A stretch of DNA of 64,000 nucleotides from Bradyrhizobium diazoefficiens (GTDB taxonomy: Bacteria > Pseudomonadota > Alphaproteobacteria > Rhizobiales > Xanthobacteraceae), in contig NZ_JAFCKW010000015.1 of the NCBI RefSeq assembly GCF_018129965.1, forward strand, positions 1-64,000. The letters are read 5' to 3'. The notes below the pieces were generated by a model. That model was not told the DNA's origin. It did no database searches and saw only the letters and a program-made list of their open reading frames with translations. The stretch's first letter is position 1. Every line of letters begins with the position of its first letter. Positions 49,501-57,612 of the stretch are shown one piece after another. Position numbers and translations under genes: made by a program.

Positions 49501-50628
49501 CTACGCCTCAGCCAGCACCCGCGCATTGGCGCGCACCGAGGCTTCGCTGACGCTTATGCCGAGGCCAGGGCCATCGGGGACCACGACATGACCGCGGTTG
49601 TTGGCGATGCGCTCTTCCAGCACGTCCTCGGTCAGGACGTGATGCGGCATGTAGAACTCGCAGCCGAGCGAGATGCCGGGCGTCGCCGCGATCAGCTGCG
49701 TTCCGGCGGCAAGGCCGATGCCACCCTCCCACAGCGTGCCGCCATAGCCGGGCAGGCCGGCGATATCGGCGATCGCCATGATCGCCTGGGCCTCGAACAG
49801 GCCGCCGGCCTTCATCAGCTTGATCGAGACGGCGTCGGCCGCCTTGCGGCGCACCACCTCCATCATGTCGCGGCGATCGAAGCAGCTTTCGTCGGCGAGC
49901 ACGGGCGTTTCCAGCGCCGCGGTGAGCTGCGCCATCACGTCGAGAAATTTGCGCGGCACCGGCTGTTCGATGAAGGTCGGCGAAAACTGCTCGACGTCGC
50001 GCAAGATCCTGATGGCGCCGAACGGCGCAAGCGCCTGGTTGTAGTCGACTCGCAGATCGACCTGGTCGCCGAACTCCTTCCGGATCGCTTCGAGATGTTC
50101 GATGTCGTCGCGATGCGGCTTCACGCCGGTCTTGACCTTGTAAATGACATTGCCGTCCGGAACCATTTTCCGCATCCGATCCAGATCGGCCGCGAAATCG
50201 GGATCGGCGATCGAGAACGACAGCGGGATCGTGTCGCGCACCCGGCCTCCGAGCAGGTCGGCCACCGACAATCCCGATGATTTGCCGAGGATGTCGAGCA
50301 AAGCCATCTCGATTCCGACCTTGGCCTCGGCATGCCCGACCAGTGCGCGGTCGAGTTCGGCCATCAGCGCGCGGATGCGGCGTACCGGCTTGCCCAGCAC
50401 GATGGGCCGCAGATATATGTCGAGTGCGGAGAATGCCGCTTCCGGCGTTCCCGTGAACACCTCCCACGGCGCGGCTTCACCCCAGCCGACAATACCGTCG
50501 CTCGATGTCAACTCGAGCAGCACACGCTTCACCGTGCCCTTGACGTTGCCGACGCCCTGGAGACGGGCCATCTTGATCGGGCTTTCGATCAGGAACAGCC
50601 TGAGACGTTCGACGCTGGCTTCGGTCAT
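49501..50628 (-). CDS. Enolase superfamily enzyme, mandelate racemase/muconate lactonizing type
   Basis: The 375-residue enzyme has the superfamily's two-domain fold and acts on a carboxylate by proton abstraction next to it. Visible active-site residues are the KxK motif YKVKTG (residues about 160-165), metal ligands in LRVDYNQAL, FIEQPVPRK and LADESCFD, and the second lysine region AVSIKLMKAGG. The family includes muconate cycloisomerases and dipeptide epimerases, so the substrate is unknown. It starts inside the stop of the SDR gene (ATGA at 50625-50628). The ABC transporter genes upstream suggest it processes an imported compound. Confidence 0.9.
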   Translation of the reverse strand: MTEASVERLRLFLIESPIKMARLQGVGNVKGTVKRVLLELTSSDGIVGWGEAAPWEVFTGTPEAAFSALDIYLRPIVLGKPVRRIRALMAELDRALVGHAEAKVGIEMALLDILGKSSGLSVADLLGGRVRDTIPLSFSIADPDFAADLDRMRKMVPDGNVIYKVKTGVKPHRDDIEHLEAIRKEFGDQVDLRVDYNQALAPFGAIRILRDVEQFSPTFIEQPVPRKFLDVMAQLTAALETPVLADESCFDRRDMMEVVRRKAADAVSIKLMKAGGLFEAQAIMAIADIAGLPGYGGTLWEGGIGLAAGTQLIAATPGISLGCEFYMPHHVLTEDVLEERIANNRGHVVVPDGPGLGISVSEASVRANARVLAEA

Positions 50629-51380
50629 GTCAGGCCTCCATTGACGTGCCAGAGCTGGCCGGTGACGTAGGATGCTTTTGGCGAGGCGAGGAAGGCGATG
50701 ATCTCGGCCACCTCGTCCGGCCGCCCGCGGCGGCCCATCGGGATCAGCGCCTCGGTCGCGGCGATCTGCTCGGGCGACAGCCGGCTCTCGCTCGGCTTGT
50801 CCTTGATGATGAGGCCCGGCGCCACCGCATTGACGGTAATGCGGTCTTTGGCGAGTTCAACTGCTGTCAGCCGCACCAGCGCTTCCAGCGCGGCGCGGCT
50901 GGCAGCCGTCGCTGCGAAGGGCGCGAATTCCGGCCGGATCGCATGGGCTACGAAGGACGACACCGTCACGATCCGCGCGTCTTGCCCGGCGCGCAGCAGC
51001 GGCAGTGCGGCATCGACCAGTCGCGTGAACGCCAGCGCCGATTCGTCCATCGCCTGGCGAAACTGATCCGCCGGTGTGCCGATCGCGCTGCCGCGGCGGG
51101 CATGGCCGCCGACCAGGACCAATCCATCGAGCCGGCCGAAGGCGCGTTGCGTTGCTGTGATGGCATCGGTGACCGCGGCCTCCTTGGCGAGATCGCCGAG
51201 GCATTTTGCGACGATGGCGCCCTTCGCCTCGGCATCTGCGGCAGTCGCGTCGAGGCCCGACGCGTTCGCGCGGGTGTGCAGCAGCAGCGCGGTGCCGGGC
51301 GCCGCGAGCAACTTTGCGGTGGCGCGGCCGATGCCGCTTGCGGCACCGGTGACGAGATAGACGCGGTTGATATCAGGCAT
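50625..51380 (-). CDS. Short-chain dehydrogenase/reductase-like protein without the YxxxK pair
   Basis: The 251-residue protein has the SDR Rossmann fold, with the NAD motif YLVTGAASGIGRATAKLLA at the N terminus and the strand RIVTVSSFVAHAIRP. The usual catalytic Tyr-x-x-x-Lys falls where the protein has Thr158-A-A-S-Arg162 in AATAASRAALEAL. The conserved ITVNAVAPGLI and C-terminal YVTGQLWHVNGG are present. It may still bind a dinucleotide, but standard catalysis is doubtful. The start ATG 51380 overlaps the ATPase stop (TGATG). The stop overlaps the next gene's start. Confidence 0.88.
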   Translation of the reverse strand: MPDINRVYLVTGAASGIGRATAKLLAAPGTALLLHTRANASGLDATAADAEAKGAIVAKCLGDLAKEAAVTDAITATQRAFGRLDGLVLVGGHARRGSAIGTPADQFRQAMDESALAFTRLVDAALPLLRAGQDARIVTVSSFVAHAIRPEFAPFAATAASRAALEALVRLTAVELAKDRITVNAVAPGLIIKDKPSESRLSPEQIAATEALIPMGRRGRPDEVAEIIAFLASPKASYVTGQLWHVNGGLT

Positions 51381-52174
51381 CACGAAGTCGCGTTGGCCGG
51401 CGGCAAGGCGCCGGCGCGGTGAAAATGGCTGAGGAAGGCACGCGTCGCGGCCTCCTGCGGATGGTCGATCACCTGTCGCGAGGGGCCTTCCTCGACCACG
51501 ACACCGTCACGCATGAAGATCAGGCGGTCCGCGACCTCGCGGGCGAAGGCGATCTCGTGGGTCACGATCACCATGGTCATGCCCTCGGACGCGAGTTGCT
51601 GGATCACGGCGAGCACCTCGCCGACGAGTTCGGGATCGAGCGCCGAAGTCGCCTCGTCGAACAGCATCACGTCGGGCTCCATCGCGAGCGCCCGCGCGAT
51701 CGCGACGCGCTGCTTCTGGCCGCCGGACAGCGTCGCCGGATATTGGTCGGCCTTCTCGGCGAGGCCCACCTTGGCGAGTTGCGCCCGCGCGAGTTTTTCA
51801 GCGTCGGCCTTGGCCATGCGCCGCACCGTGACCGGCCCCTCCATCACGTTCTGGAGCGTCGTCATGTGCGGGAACAGGTTGAAATGCTGGAACACCATGC
51901 CGGTGGTGGCGCGGAATGTCGCGAGCGTCCTCACATCGGGCAGCCTCGCGCCGTCGCCGAACGAAAAGCTGGTGTCGCCGACACGAACGCTGCCGCCGTC
52001 GGGCACGACCAGAAGATTGATGCAGCGGAGCAGCGTCGATTTGCCCGAGCCCGACGGGCCGATCAGCGCCACGACGCCACCTTTGGGGACTTCGAGATTG
52101 ATGTTCTTCAGGACCTCGTTGTCGCCGAAGCTCTTGCGCAAGGACCGGATCTCGATCTTGGAGGTGTCGCTCAT
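51380..52174 (-). CDS. Amino acid ABC transporter, ATP-binding protein
   Basis: A 264-residue ABC ATPase of the polar amino acid (HisP/GlnQ) type. Walker A is IGPSGSGKSTLLRC, the signature is TLSGGQKQRVAIARAL, Walker B is VMLFDEATSALDPELV, and the H-loop is VIVTHEIAFAREVAD. It powers the permease encoded next to it. Its start overlaps the permease stop by four bases (ATGA, 52171-52174), and its stop overlaps the SDR start by one base, so the whole set is one operon. Confidence 0.95.
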   Translation of the reverse strand: MSDTSKIEIRSLRKSFGDNEVLKNINLEVPKGGVVALIGPSGSGKSTLLRCINLLVVPDGGSVRVGDTSFSFGDGARLPDVRTLATFRATTGMVFQHFNLFPHMTTLQNVMEGPVTVRRMAKADAEKLARAQLAKVGLAEKADQYPATLSGGQKQRVAIARALAMEPDVMLFDEATSALDPELVGEVLAVIQQLASEGMTMVIVTHEIAFAREVADRLIFMRDGVVVEEGPSRQVIDHPQEAATRAFLSHFHRAGALPPANATS

Positions 52175-52833
52175 TCGCCGACCGCCAGTCGCTTCTCGCC
52201 CCGGCGGACGAGGATGGTCAGGGGAATCAGGATCGCCGCATAGGCGACCGCGACAGCGGTGTAGGTCTCCAGCGGCCGGTAGCTGTCATGGGCGGCGACC
52301 TGGCTCTGATAGACGAGGTCCGGCACCGCCAGCACGGAGACCAGCGAGGTGTTCTTGAACTGGATGATCGACTGGTTCATCAATGCCGGGATCATGCGCT
52401 TGATCGCCTGCGGTAGCACGATGCGACGCATGCTCTGGACGGGGGTCATGCCGAGCGCCGCGCCGGCTTCCGACTGGCCCTTGTCGATGGAGATGATGCC
52501 GCCGCGGATGATCTCCGAATAGAACGAGCCGCCATAGAGCGACAGCGCCAGCGCCGAGGCCGTGATCGGCGTCATCTCGACACCGGCGAGGATCGGCAGC
52601 GCGTAATAGAACCAGATCAGTTGCACCAGGATCGGCGTGCAGCGGAACGCCTCGATGAAGGTGAGGGCCAGCATACGCACCGCCTTGAAGCGCGACAGGC
52701 TACCGAACGCCCCGAACAGACCGAAGACAAGTCCGAGCAAGACGATGACCACGGTGAAGCCGACGGTGACGCCAAGCCCGTTGAGAAAGAGCCAGCGATA
52801 GCTCCAGAGGATGCCGAAGTCCCACTGATACAT
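52171..52833 (-). CDS. Amino acid ABC transporter, permease
   Basis: A 220-residue inner-membrane permease of the HisM/GlnP family. About five transmembrane helices are visible. The first is LFLNGLGVTVGFTVVIVLLG (residues about 16-35), and the cytoplasmic EAA loop that contacts the ATPase is GMTPVQSMRRIVLPQAI (residues about 128-144). Only one permease gene is present, so it may form a homodimer. It is coupled to the ATPase gene by a four-base overlap and separated from the binding-protein gene by the repeat at 52857-52934. Confidence 0.94.
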   Translation of the reverse strand: MYQWDFGILWSYRWLFLNGLGVTVGFTVVIVLLGLVFGLFGAFGSLSRFKAVRMLALTFIEAFRCTPILVQLIWFYYALPILAGVEMTPITASALALSLYGGSFYSEIIRGGIISIDKGQSEAGAALGMTPVQSMRRIVLPQAIKRMIPALMNQSIIQFKNTSLVSVLAVPDLVYQSQVAAHDSYRPLETYTAVAVAYAAILIPLTILVRRGEKRLAVGE

Positions 52834-52856
52834 GTGTGTGTTACTCGCCTCGTACC

Positions 52857-52934
52857 GTCATTCCGGGGGCGCCCGAAGGGCGAACCCGGAATCTCGAGAT
52901 TCCGGGTTTTCGCTTCGCGAGCCCCGGAATGACG
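52857..52934. repeat. Palindromic repeat, family B, inside an operon
   Basis: GTCATTCCGGGGGCGCCCG and the inner GGAATCTCGAGATTCC with GCCCCGGAATGACG at the right end. It lies in the gap between the binding-protein and permease genes and could lower expression of the downstream genes relative to the binding protein. Confidence 0.85.
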
Positions 52935-52943
52935 GCGCTGATC

Positions 52944-53798
52944 CTACAGCGAAACGCCCGGCGGAATGTCCGCCTCGGTCACGCCCACCAGCTCCATGTT
53001 GGTGATGATGGCGTTGCGGATGAAGCCGAGGCCTTTGTTGAAGTCGATCCAGGTGTTGACGTAATCGCGGAACGTCTTGTCGGTCTCGCGGCGGAAGCCG
53101 GCATTCGACGTCGTCGCGAAGATCGGCGTCGGCAGCACGAACTGGCCGAGCGAGGGGTTCTTCTTCAGCACGGTGAGCGACAGCATGGTGATCAGGCACT
53201 GCGCGTCGACGCGGCCGGTCTGCAACGCGGCAGTGGCGTCGTCCGCGGTCTTCAGGCGCGAGATCTGGGCCTTCGGCGTCAGGCGGCTGACGACCTGGTC
53301 GTGCGAGGAGCCCTGGTCGACCGCGATCTTGATGTCCGGGGAGTTCAGCTCGGCCCAGCTCTTCGGCTTGAAATCCTTCTTGCAGAGGATGCCGAAGGCG
53401 TTGTTGAACACCGGCACCGAGAAATCCACCACCAATGCGCGCTTGGGGGTCGGGTTCAGGCCGAAAAAGATGTCGATCTTGTTGGACTGCAGATCGAGCA
53501 CCGAATTGCCCCAGGTGGTCTCGGTGATCTCGAGCTCGGCCTCCATGTCGTCGGCGAGCGCCTTGGCGATGTCGACGTAGAAGCCCTTCCACTGGCCGCT
53601 GGAAAGGTCCTTCATGTAATAGGGCGCGCCGCCGCCGACCGCGCCGATCCGCATCTTCTTGGTGCGGCGGATGCGGGCGAAGGTCGATTCGTTGGGATCG
53701 GCTGCCTGCGCAACGGCCGGCGAGGCCAGTGCGCTCGCGGTTACCGCGCCGATGGCGCCAAGGCCGACAATCGAAGCAACATCACGACGTGTAACCAT
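52944..53798 (-). CDS. Amino acid ABC transporter, periplasmic binding protein
   Basis: A 284-residue family 3 binding protein, the first gene of the ABC-SDR-enolase operon. Residues about 1-34 are a signal with a twin-arginine-like TRRDVASIVG core. The mature domain has KKMRIGAVGGGAPYYMKDLS, WKGFYVDIAKALADD and DIFFGLNPTPKRALVVDFSV. It ends MELVGVTEADIPPGVSL. The ATG at 53798 begins the signal peptide; the frame is open upstream to 54011. The permease and ATPase genes lie downstream, so the system imports a polar amino acid-like compound. Confidence 0.92.
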   Translation of the reverse strand: MVTRRDVASIVGLGAIGAVTASALASPAVAQAADPNESTFARIRRTKKMRIGAVGGGAPYYMKDLSSGQWKGFYVDIAKALADDMEAELEITETTWGNSVLDLQSNKIDIFFGLNPTPKRALVVDFSVPVFNNAFGILCKKDFKPKSWAELNSPDIKIAVDQGSSHDQVVSRLTPKAQISRLKTADDATAALQTGRVDAQCLITMLSLTVLKKNPSLGQFVLPTPIFATTSNAGFRRETDKTFRDYVNTWIDFNKGLGFIRNAIITNMELVGVTEADIPPGVSL

Positions 53799-53944
53799 TG
53801 GGATCAATCGCTTTTCTGGTTGGATGTGTTCCGGCAGCGTTCTTACCAAGGCGGCCCCATCTGCGAAAGCACAGCCTATCGGCTGGGCAGGCCGGGAATT
53901 GCCCGGATGCTGGGCAAGATCAAGCAGTGCAAACCGATCCCCGC

Positions 53945-53973
53945 TTGCTTTCCCGCCCTTTTGGCCCCAAATA
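53945..53973 (+). promoter_or_regulatory. Weak promoter candidate for the SRP RNA
   Basis: TTGCTT (53945-53950), a 17-base spacer and CAAATA (53968-53973) would place the transcript start at about 53980, which matches the RNA's 5' end. The -10 match is poor. Confidence 0.3.
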
Positions 53974-53980
53974 GGGGCCG

Positions 53981-54074
53981 GGAGATTGGCGGTGGACGAG
54001 CCACTCGCCAACCGGGTCAGGTCCGGAAGGAAGCAGCCCTAACGAGGTCCGGATCGGGTCGCTCGTCAGTCTCC
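53981..54074 (+). ncRNA. ffs: Bacterial signal recognition particle RNA (4.5S-type)
   Basis: This RNA scaffolds Ffh in co-translational membrane targeting. The diagnostic tetraloop region GGTCAGGTCCGGAAGGAAGC is followed by AGCCCTAACGA. The ends pair as GGAGA (53981-53985) with TCTCC (54070-54074), giving the long hairpin of small SRP RNA. The ends are approximate. A short T run follows at 54078-54085. It is immediately upstream of dnaX, as in other Rhizobiales. Confidence 0.92.
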
Positions 54075-54172
54075 TACTTGTTTTTCCGAGCAAATTGCGC
54101 CGGCGGCCCGAGCCGCCAGCGCGCTCCTTTCCGCAAGAGCCGGCGAGAGACACTTCCATTGCGGATCGACCG

Positions 54173-55993
54173 ATGACCGACGCTGGCGCCCCTTCCAATC
54201 CTGACAGCGCCGGCAAGGCCGGCACGCCCTACCGGGTGCTGGCGCGCAAATACCGCCCGTCCTCTTTCGACGATCTGATCGGCCAGGAGGCCGTGGTCCG
54301 CACCGTCTCCAATGCGTTCGAGACCGGGCGCATTCCGCAGGCCTGGATCCTCACCGGCGTTCGCGGCGTCGGCAAGACCACCACGGCGCGTATCCTCGCC
54401 CGTGCGCTCAACTACGAGATGCCGGACGGCTCGGTGAAGGGCCCGACCATCCACATGCCGACGCTGGGCGTGCACTGCCAGGCGATCATGGAAAGCCGGC
54501 ACATGGACGTGCTGGAGATGGACGCGGCCTCACACACCGGCGTCGACGACGTCCGCCAGATCAATGACAGCGTGCGCTACGCGCCGGCCAGCGCCCGCTA
54601 CAAGGTCTACATCATCGACGAAGTCCACATGCTGTCGACGGCGGCGTTCAACGCCTTCCTGAAGACGCTGGAGGAGCCGCCGGAGCACGCCAAGTTCGTG
54701 TTCGCGACGACAGAGATCCGGAAAGTTCCGGTTACAGTACTTTCGCGCTGCCAGCGCTTCGATCTGCGCCGCGTCGAGGCCGACGTGCTGATGAAGCACC
54801 TCGCCGGCATCGCGGCCAAGGAAAAGGTCGAGATCGAGCCCGAGGCGCTGGGTATCATCGCCCGCGCCGCCGAAGGGTCCGTGCGTGATTCGCTGTCGCT
54901 GCTCGACCAGGCGATCGCGCATGCGGCCGGCACAGTGAAGGCCGATGCGGTCAGGCAAATGCTGGGGCTCGCCGACCGGACGCGCGTCATCGACCTGTTC
55001 GATTCGCTGGCGCGCGGCGACATCGCGTCCGCGTTCCGGGAATTCCGCGACCAGTACGATGTCGGCGCCGATCCGATCGTCGTGCTCTCCGACCTTGCCG
55101 AATTCGTCAATTTTGTCACCCGCGTGAAGATCGTGCCGGCCACCGCCGATAACGTCGCCTATGGCGAGACCGAGCGGGTGCGGGCGCGGGATTTCGCCGC
55201 CAAGATCTCGATGCGCGTGCTGTCGCGGATGTGGCAGATGCTGCTCAAGGGCATCACCGAAGTGCAGGCCGCGACGCGGCCCGCGGCGGCCGCCGAGATG
55301 GTGCTGGTCCGCATCGCCTATGTCGCCGACCTGCCGACACCGGATGAAGCCCTCAAGATGCTGGAGCAGAACGGCGGCGGCTCGCCGGTGGTGAGCGGCG
55401 GCAGTGCCACGCGCAGCGCGCCGTCGGCGCCCGTGGCGTCCGCGGCGCCGGTGCGCATGCCGGCCTCGTCGCCGTCGTCGTTCGGTGGCGGCGCCGCCCG
55501 GCCGCAGATGGCGGCACCCGCGCCGGATCCGCAAGCCGCTGCGCCGGTGCTTCGCGTCACGAGCTTCACCCAGCTCGTCGCGCTCGCCGGCCAGAAGCGC
55601 GACATCATGACCAAGAGCGCGCTCGAATCCGATCTGCGCCTCGTCCGTTTCGAGGAGGGCCGGCTGGAAGTCGCGCTCGAGCCGAATGCGTCCAGGGCCA
55701 TGATCACCGAGCTCGCGCGCAAGTTCGAGCTTTGGACGGGACGGCGCTGGACCGTGATCGTCTCCAACGAGCCGGGCCAGCCGACGCTTCGTTCGGTCAA
55801 CCAGGCCGCCAAGCAGGAACATGCGCGCACCGCCGAGGCCGATCCGCGCGTGCAGGAGGTGCTCTCGCGCTTCCCCGGCGCGAAAGTCGTCGAGGTCCGC
55901 AGGCTTGCCCCGGAGACGCCGGAATCCAATATTAACGCCGACTATGGCAGCGACGATCCGCCCGACGGTTCTGAAGCCGACGACGATCTCTGA
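54173..55993 (+). CDS. dnaX: DNA polymerase III subunit gamma/tau
   Basis: The subunit is the clamp-loader ATPase of the replisome. The 606-residue protein has the AAA+ domain: LARKYRPSSFDDLIGQEAVV, Walker A GVRGVGKTTTARILARALN (residues about 62-80), IIDEVHMLSTAAFNAFLKTL with the SRC motif in VTVLSRCQRFDLRRVE, then the gamma middle domain. A Pro/Ala-rich linker (about 425-485) leads to the tau-like C terminus. The zinc-binding module that usually has four cysteines has only one here (VHCQAI). The ATG at 54173 gives MTDAGAPSNPD. A programmed frameshift signal was not found. Confidence 0.95.
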   Translation: MTDAGAPSNPDSAGKAGTPYRVLARKYRPSSFDDLIGQEAVVRTVSNAFETGRIPQAWILTGVRGVGKTTTARILARALNYEMPDGSVKGPTIHMPTLGVHCQAIMESRHMDVLEMDAASHTGVDDVRQINDSVRYAPASARYKVYIIDEVHMLSTAAFNAFLKTLEEPPEHAKFVFATTEIRKVPVTVLSRCQRFDLRRVEADVLMKHLAGIAAKEKVEIEPEALGIIARAAEGSVRDSLSLLDQAIAHAAGTVKADAVRQMLGLADRTRVIDLFDSLARGDIASAFREFRDQYDVGADPIVVLSDLAEFVNFVTRVKIVPATADNVAYGETERVRARDFAAKISMRVLSRMWQMLLKGITEVQAATRPAAAAEMVLVRIAYVADLPTPDEALKMLEQNGGGSPVVSGGSATRSAPSAPVASAAPVRMPASSPSSFGGGAARPQMAAPAPDPQAAAPVLRVTSFTQLVALAGQKRDIMTKSALESDLRLVRFEEGRLEVALEPNASRAMITELARKFELWTGRRWTVIVSNEPGQPTLRSVNQAAKQEHARTAEADPRVQEVLSRFPGAKVVEVRRLAPETPESNINADYGSDDPPDGSEADDDL

Positions 55994-56023
55994 GCCGATC
56001 TTTCTTTCCAAGGACGAGCACCG

Positions 56024-56344
56024 ATGGCTGATTTTCTCGGCATGATGAAGCAGGCGGCCCAGCTGCAATCCAAGATGCAGGCGATGCAGGACGAACTCGC
56101 CAATGTCGAGGTCGAGGGCATCTCCGGCGGCGGCCTCGTCGCCGTGCGCATGACCGCGAAGATGGACGTGAAGGGTGTCAGGATCGATCCCTCGCTGATG
56201 AAGCCGGACGAGCGCGAAGTGCTCGAGGACCTGCTCGTCACCGCCTTTGGCGACGCCCGCCGCAAGGCCGAGACGGCCATGCAGGAGAAGATGCAGTCGC
56301 TCACCGGCGGGCTCGGCCTGCCGCCGGGGCTGTTCGGCCAGTAA
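56024..56344 (+). CDS. YbaB/EbfC family nucleoid-associated protein
   Basis: A small 106-residue DNA-binding protein of the YbaB/EbfC family, a dimer with helical tweezers. Family marks are FLGMMKQAAQLQSKMQAMQD (residues about 4-23), VEGISGGGLVAVRMTAKMDV, and a C-terminal helix EMQS-like segment AMQEKMQSLTGGLGLPPGLF. It sits between dnaX (30 bases upstream) and recR (start one base after its stop), an arrangement conserved widely in bacteria. Co-transcription with both is likely. Confidence 0.95.
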   Translation: MADFLGMMKQAAQLQSKMQAMQDELANVEVEGISGGGLVAVRMTAKMDVKGVRIDPSLMKPDEREVLEDLLVTAFGDARRKAETAMQEKMQSLTGGLGLPPGLFGQ

Positions 56345-56345
56345 T

Positions 56346-56948
56346 ATGGGCGCCGTTGCAGGTCCCGAAATCGAGCGGCTGGTCCAGCTTCTCGCGCGGC
56401 TGCCGGGCCTTGGCCCGCGCTCCGCGCGGCGTGCGGCGCTGCATCTGATCAAGAAGCGCGAAGCGCTGATGACGCCGCTGACGTCCGCCTTGCAGGTCGC
56501 GCTCGACAAGGTCCAGGTCTGCAAGACCTGCGGCAACATCGACACGCAAAATCCCTGCACGGTCTGCACCGATCCGAAGCGCGATCCCGCCATCATCGTC
56601 GTCGTCGCCGACGTTGCCGACCTCTGGGCGCTGGAGCGGGCCAATGCGACCCAGGGGCGCTATCACGTGCTGGGCGCAACCTTGTCGCCGCTCGACGGCG
56701 TCGGCCCGCAGGACCTCACCATCGACGCGCTGGTCGCGCGTGCGCATGCGGCCGAGGTGAGCGAGATCATCCTGGCGCTGAATGCGACGGTCGATGGCCA
56801 GACCACGGCGCATTACATCACCGACCTGCTGCAGGACGCCAACGTAAAAGTAACCCGTCTCGCCCATGGTGTGCCGGTTGGCGGCGAGCTTGATTATCTC
56901 GACGAAGGTACGCTATCGGCCGCGATGCGGCAGCGGACCCTGTTCTAG
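56346..56948 (+). CDS. recR: Recombination protein RecR
   Basis: The protein works with RecF and RecO to load RecA on gapped DNA. The 200-residue sequence has the HhH region LLARLPGLGPRSARRAALHL (residues about 14-33), the zinc finger CKTCGNIDTQNPCTVC (about 59-74), and the Toprim domain (VVADVADLWALERANATQGR, VSEIILALNATVDGQTTAHY). The stop codon TAG is the first three bases of the palindromic repeat at 56946-57010. It starts one base after ybaB. Confidence 0.97.
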   Translation: MGAVAGPEIERLVQLLARLPGLGPRSARRAALHLIKKREALMTPLTSALQVALDKVQVCKTCGNIDTQNPCTVCTDPKRDPAIIVVVADVADLWALERANATQGRYHVLGATLSPLDGVGPQDLTIDALVARAHAAEVSEIILALNATVDGQTTAHYITDLLQDANVKVTRLAHGVPVGGELDYLDEGTLSAAMRQRTLF

Positions 56949-57010
56949 AGCGTTTTCGAGCGAAGTGGACATCGGTTCGCGGGAAGAAAACGCGTCACAA
57001 AAAGAAGCTC
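56946..57010. repeat. Composite palindromic repeat (TAGAGCGTTTTCGAGCG family), copy 2, shortened
   Basis: It begins TAGAGCGTTTTCGAGCGAAG and has the GAAAACGCGTC segment, but the right-hand hairpin of the other two copies is missing. The first three bases are the stop codon of recR. Confidence 0.85.
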
Positions 57011-57035
57011 CATTCAGACCTACGGAACGGACGAC

Positions 57036-57470
57036 ATGACGAAACTTTTCGCCACACGATTGGCTTTGGTCGCGACGATGACGATGCTGGTGACCCCGGC
57101 GTTCTCCGCGCAGGGCGACGAGGCTCTGCCGGCGCCCAAGCCCGGCAAGCCGATCAACACCGGCGACGTGCTCTCGGGCGCGTTGAACGCGATGAAGGTG
57201 CGCGACGTCAAGAACGCCGGCAAGCGCATCGCGACCTACCAGATCACCTCCGAGCCGCGCCGCCTGCCGCCGCCGAGCGGACTATGCAATCTGGAGACCG
57301 GCCCCGAGACCTTCCAGCTCGTCCCGAACGGCGATGCCCAGGCCGCGCAGTTGAAGGCTTTCGTCGGCAAGGAAATCTCGATCAAGGTCGACGAAGTCGC
57401 CTGCGCCAGCGACCCCGGCCAGATGAGCGAAGCCGTGGTTACGAAGTGGAGCATCATCAAGAAGCAGTAG
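57036..57470 (+). CDS. Exported hypothetical protein, 144 aa
   Basis: I do not recognise the family. The product has 144 residues. A signal peptide covers about 1-25 (ALVATMTMLVTPAFSAQ). The mature part has LPAPKPGKPINTGDVLSGAL, a short helix-rich stretch NAMKVRDVKNAGKRIATYQI, two cysteines (GLCNLETG and VACASDP), and ends VVTKWSIIKKQ. It could be a small periplasmic protein with one disulfide. It follows recR across the shortened repeat but need not share its transcript. Confidence 0.72.
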   Translation: MTKLFATRLALVATMTMLVTPAFSAQGDEALPAPKPGKPINTGDVLSGALNAMKVRDVKNAGKRIATYQITSEPRRLPPPSGLCNLETGPETFQLVPNGDAQAAQLKAFVGKEISIKVDEVACASDPGQMSEAVVTKWSIIKKQ

Positions 57471-57500
57471 GGGGGCGAGATGCCTTCTCCACATTGCGGT

Positions 57501-57601
57501 GTCATCGCCCGCGAAGGCGGGCGATCCAGTACGCCGCAGCTTCTCGATTTATCACAGCTGTCTCTGGAATACTGGATGCCCCGCCTTCGCGGGGCATGAC
57601 A
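57501..57601. repeat. Palindromic repeat, family C
   Basis: GTCATCGCCCGCGAAGGCGG and GCGATCCAGTACGCCGCAG on the left, then TCTCTGGAATACTGGATGCC and CGCCTTCGCGGGGCATGACA on the right. It sits between convergent genes. Confidence 0.85.
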
Positions 57602-57612
57602 GCGAGTAGTGC

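Noticed and set aside
53799..54011. Upstream start for the amino acid binding protein
   Set aside because: It would overlap the SRP RNA and place 71 residues ahead of a normal signal peptide.
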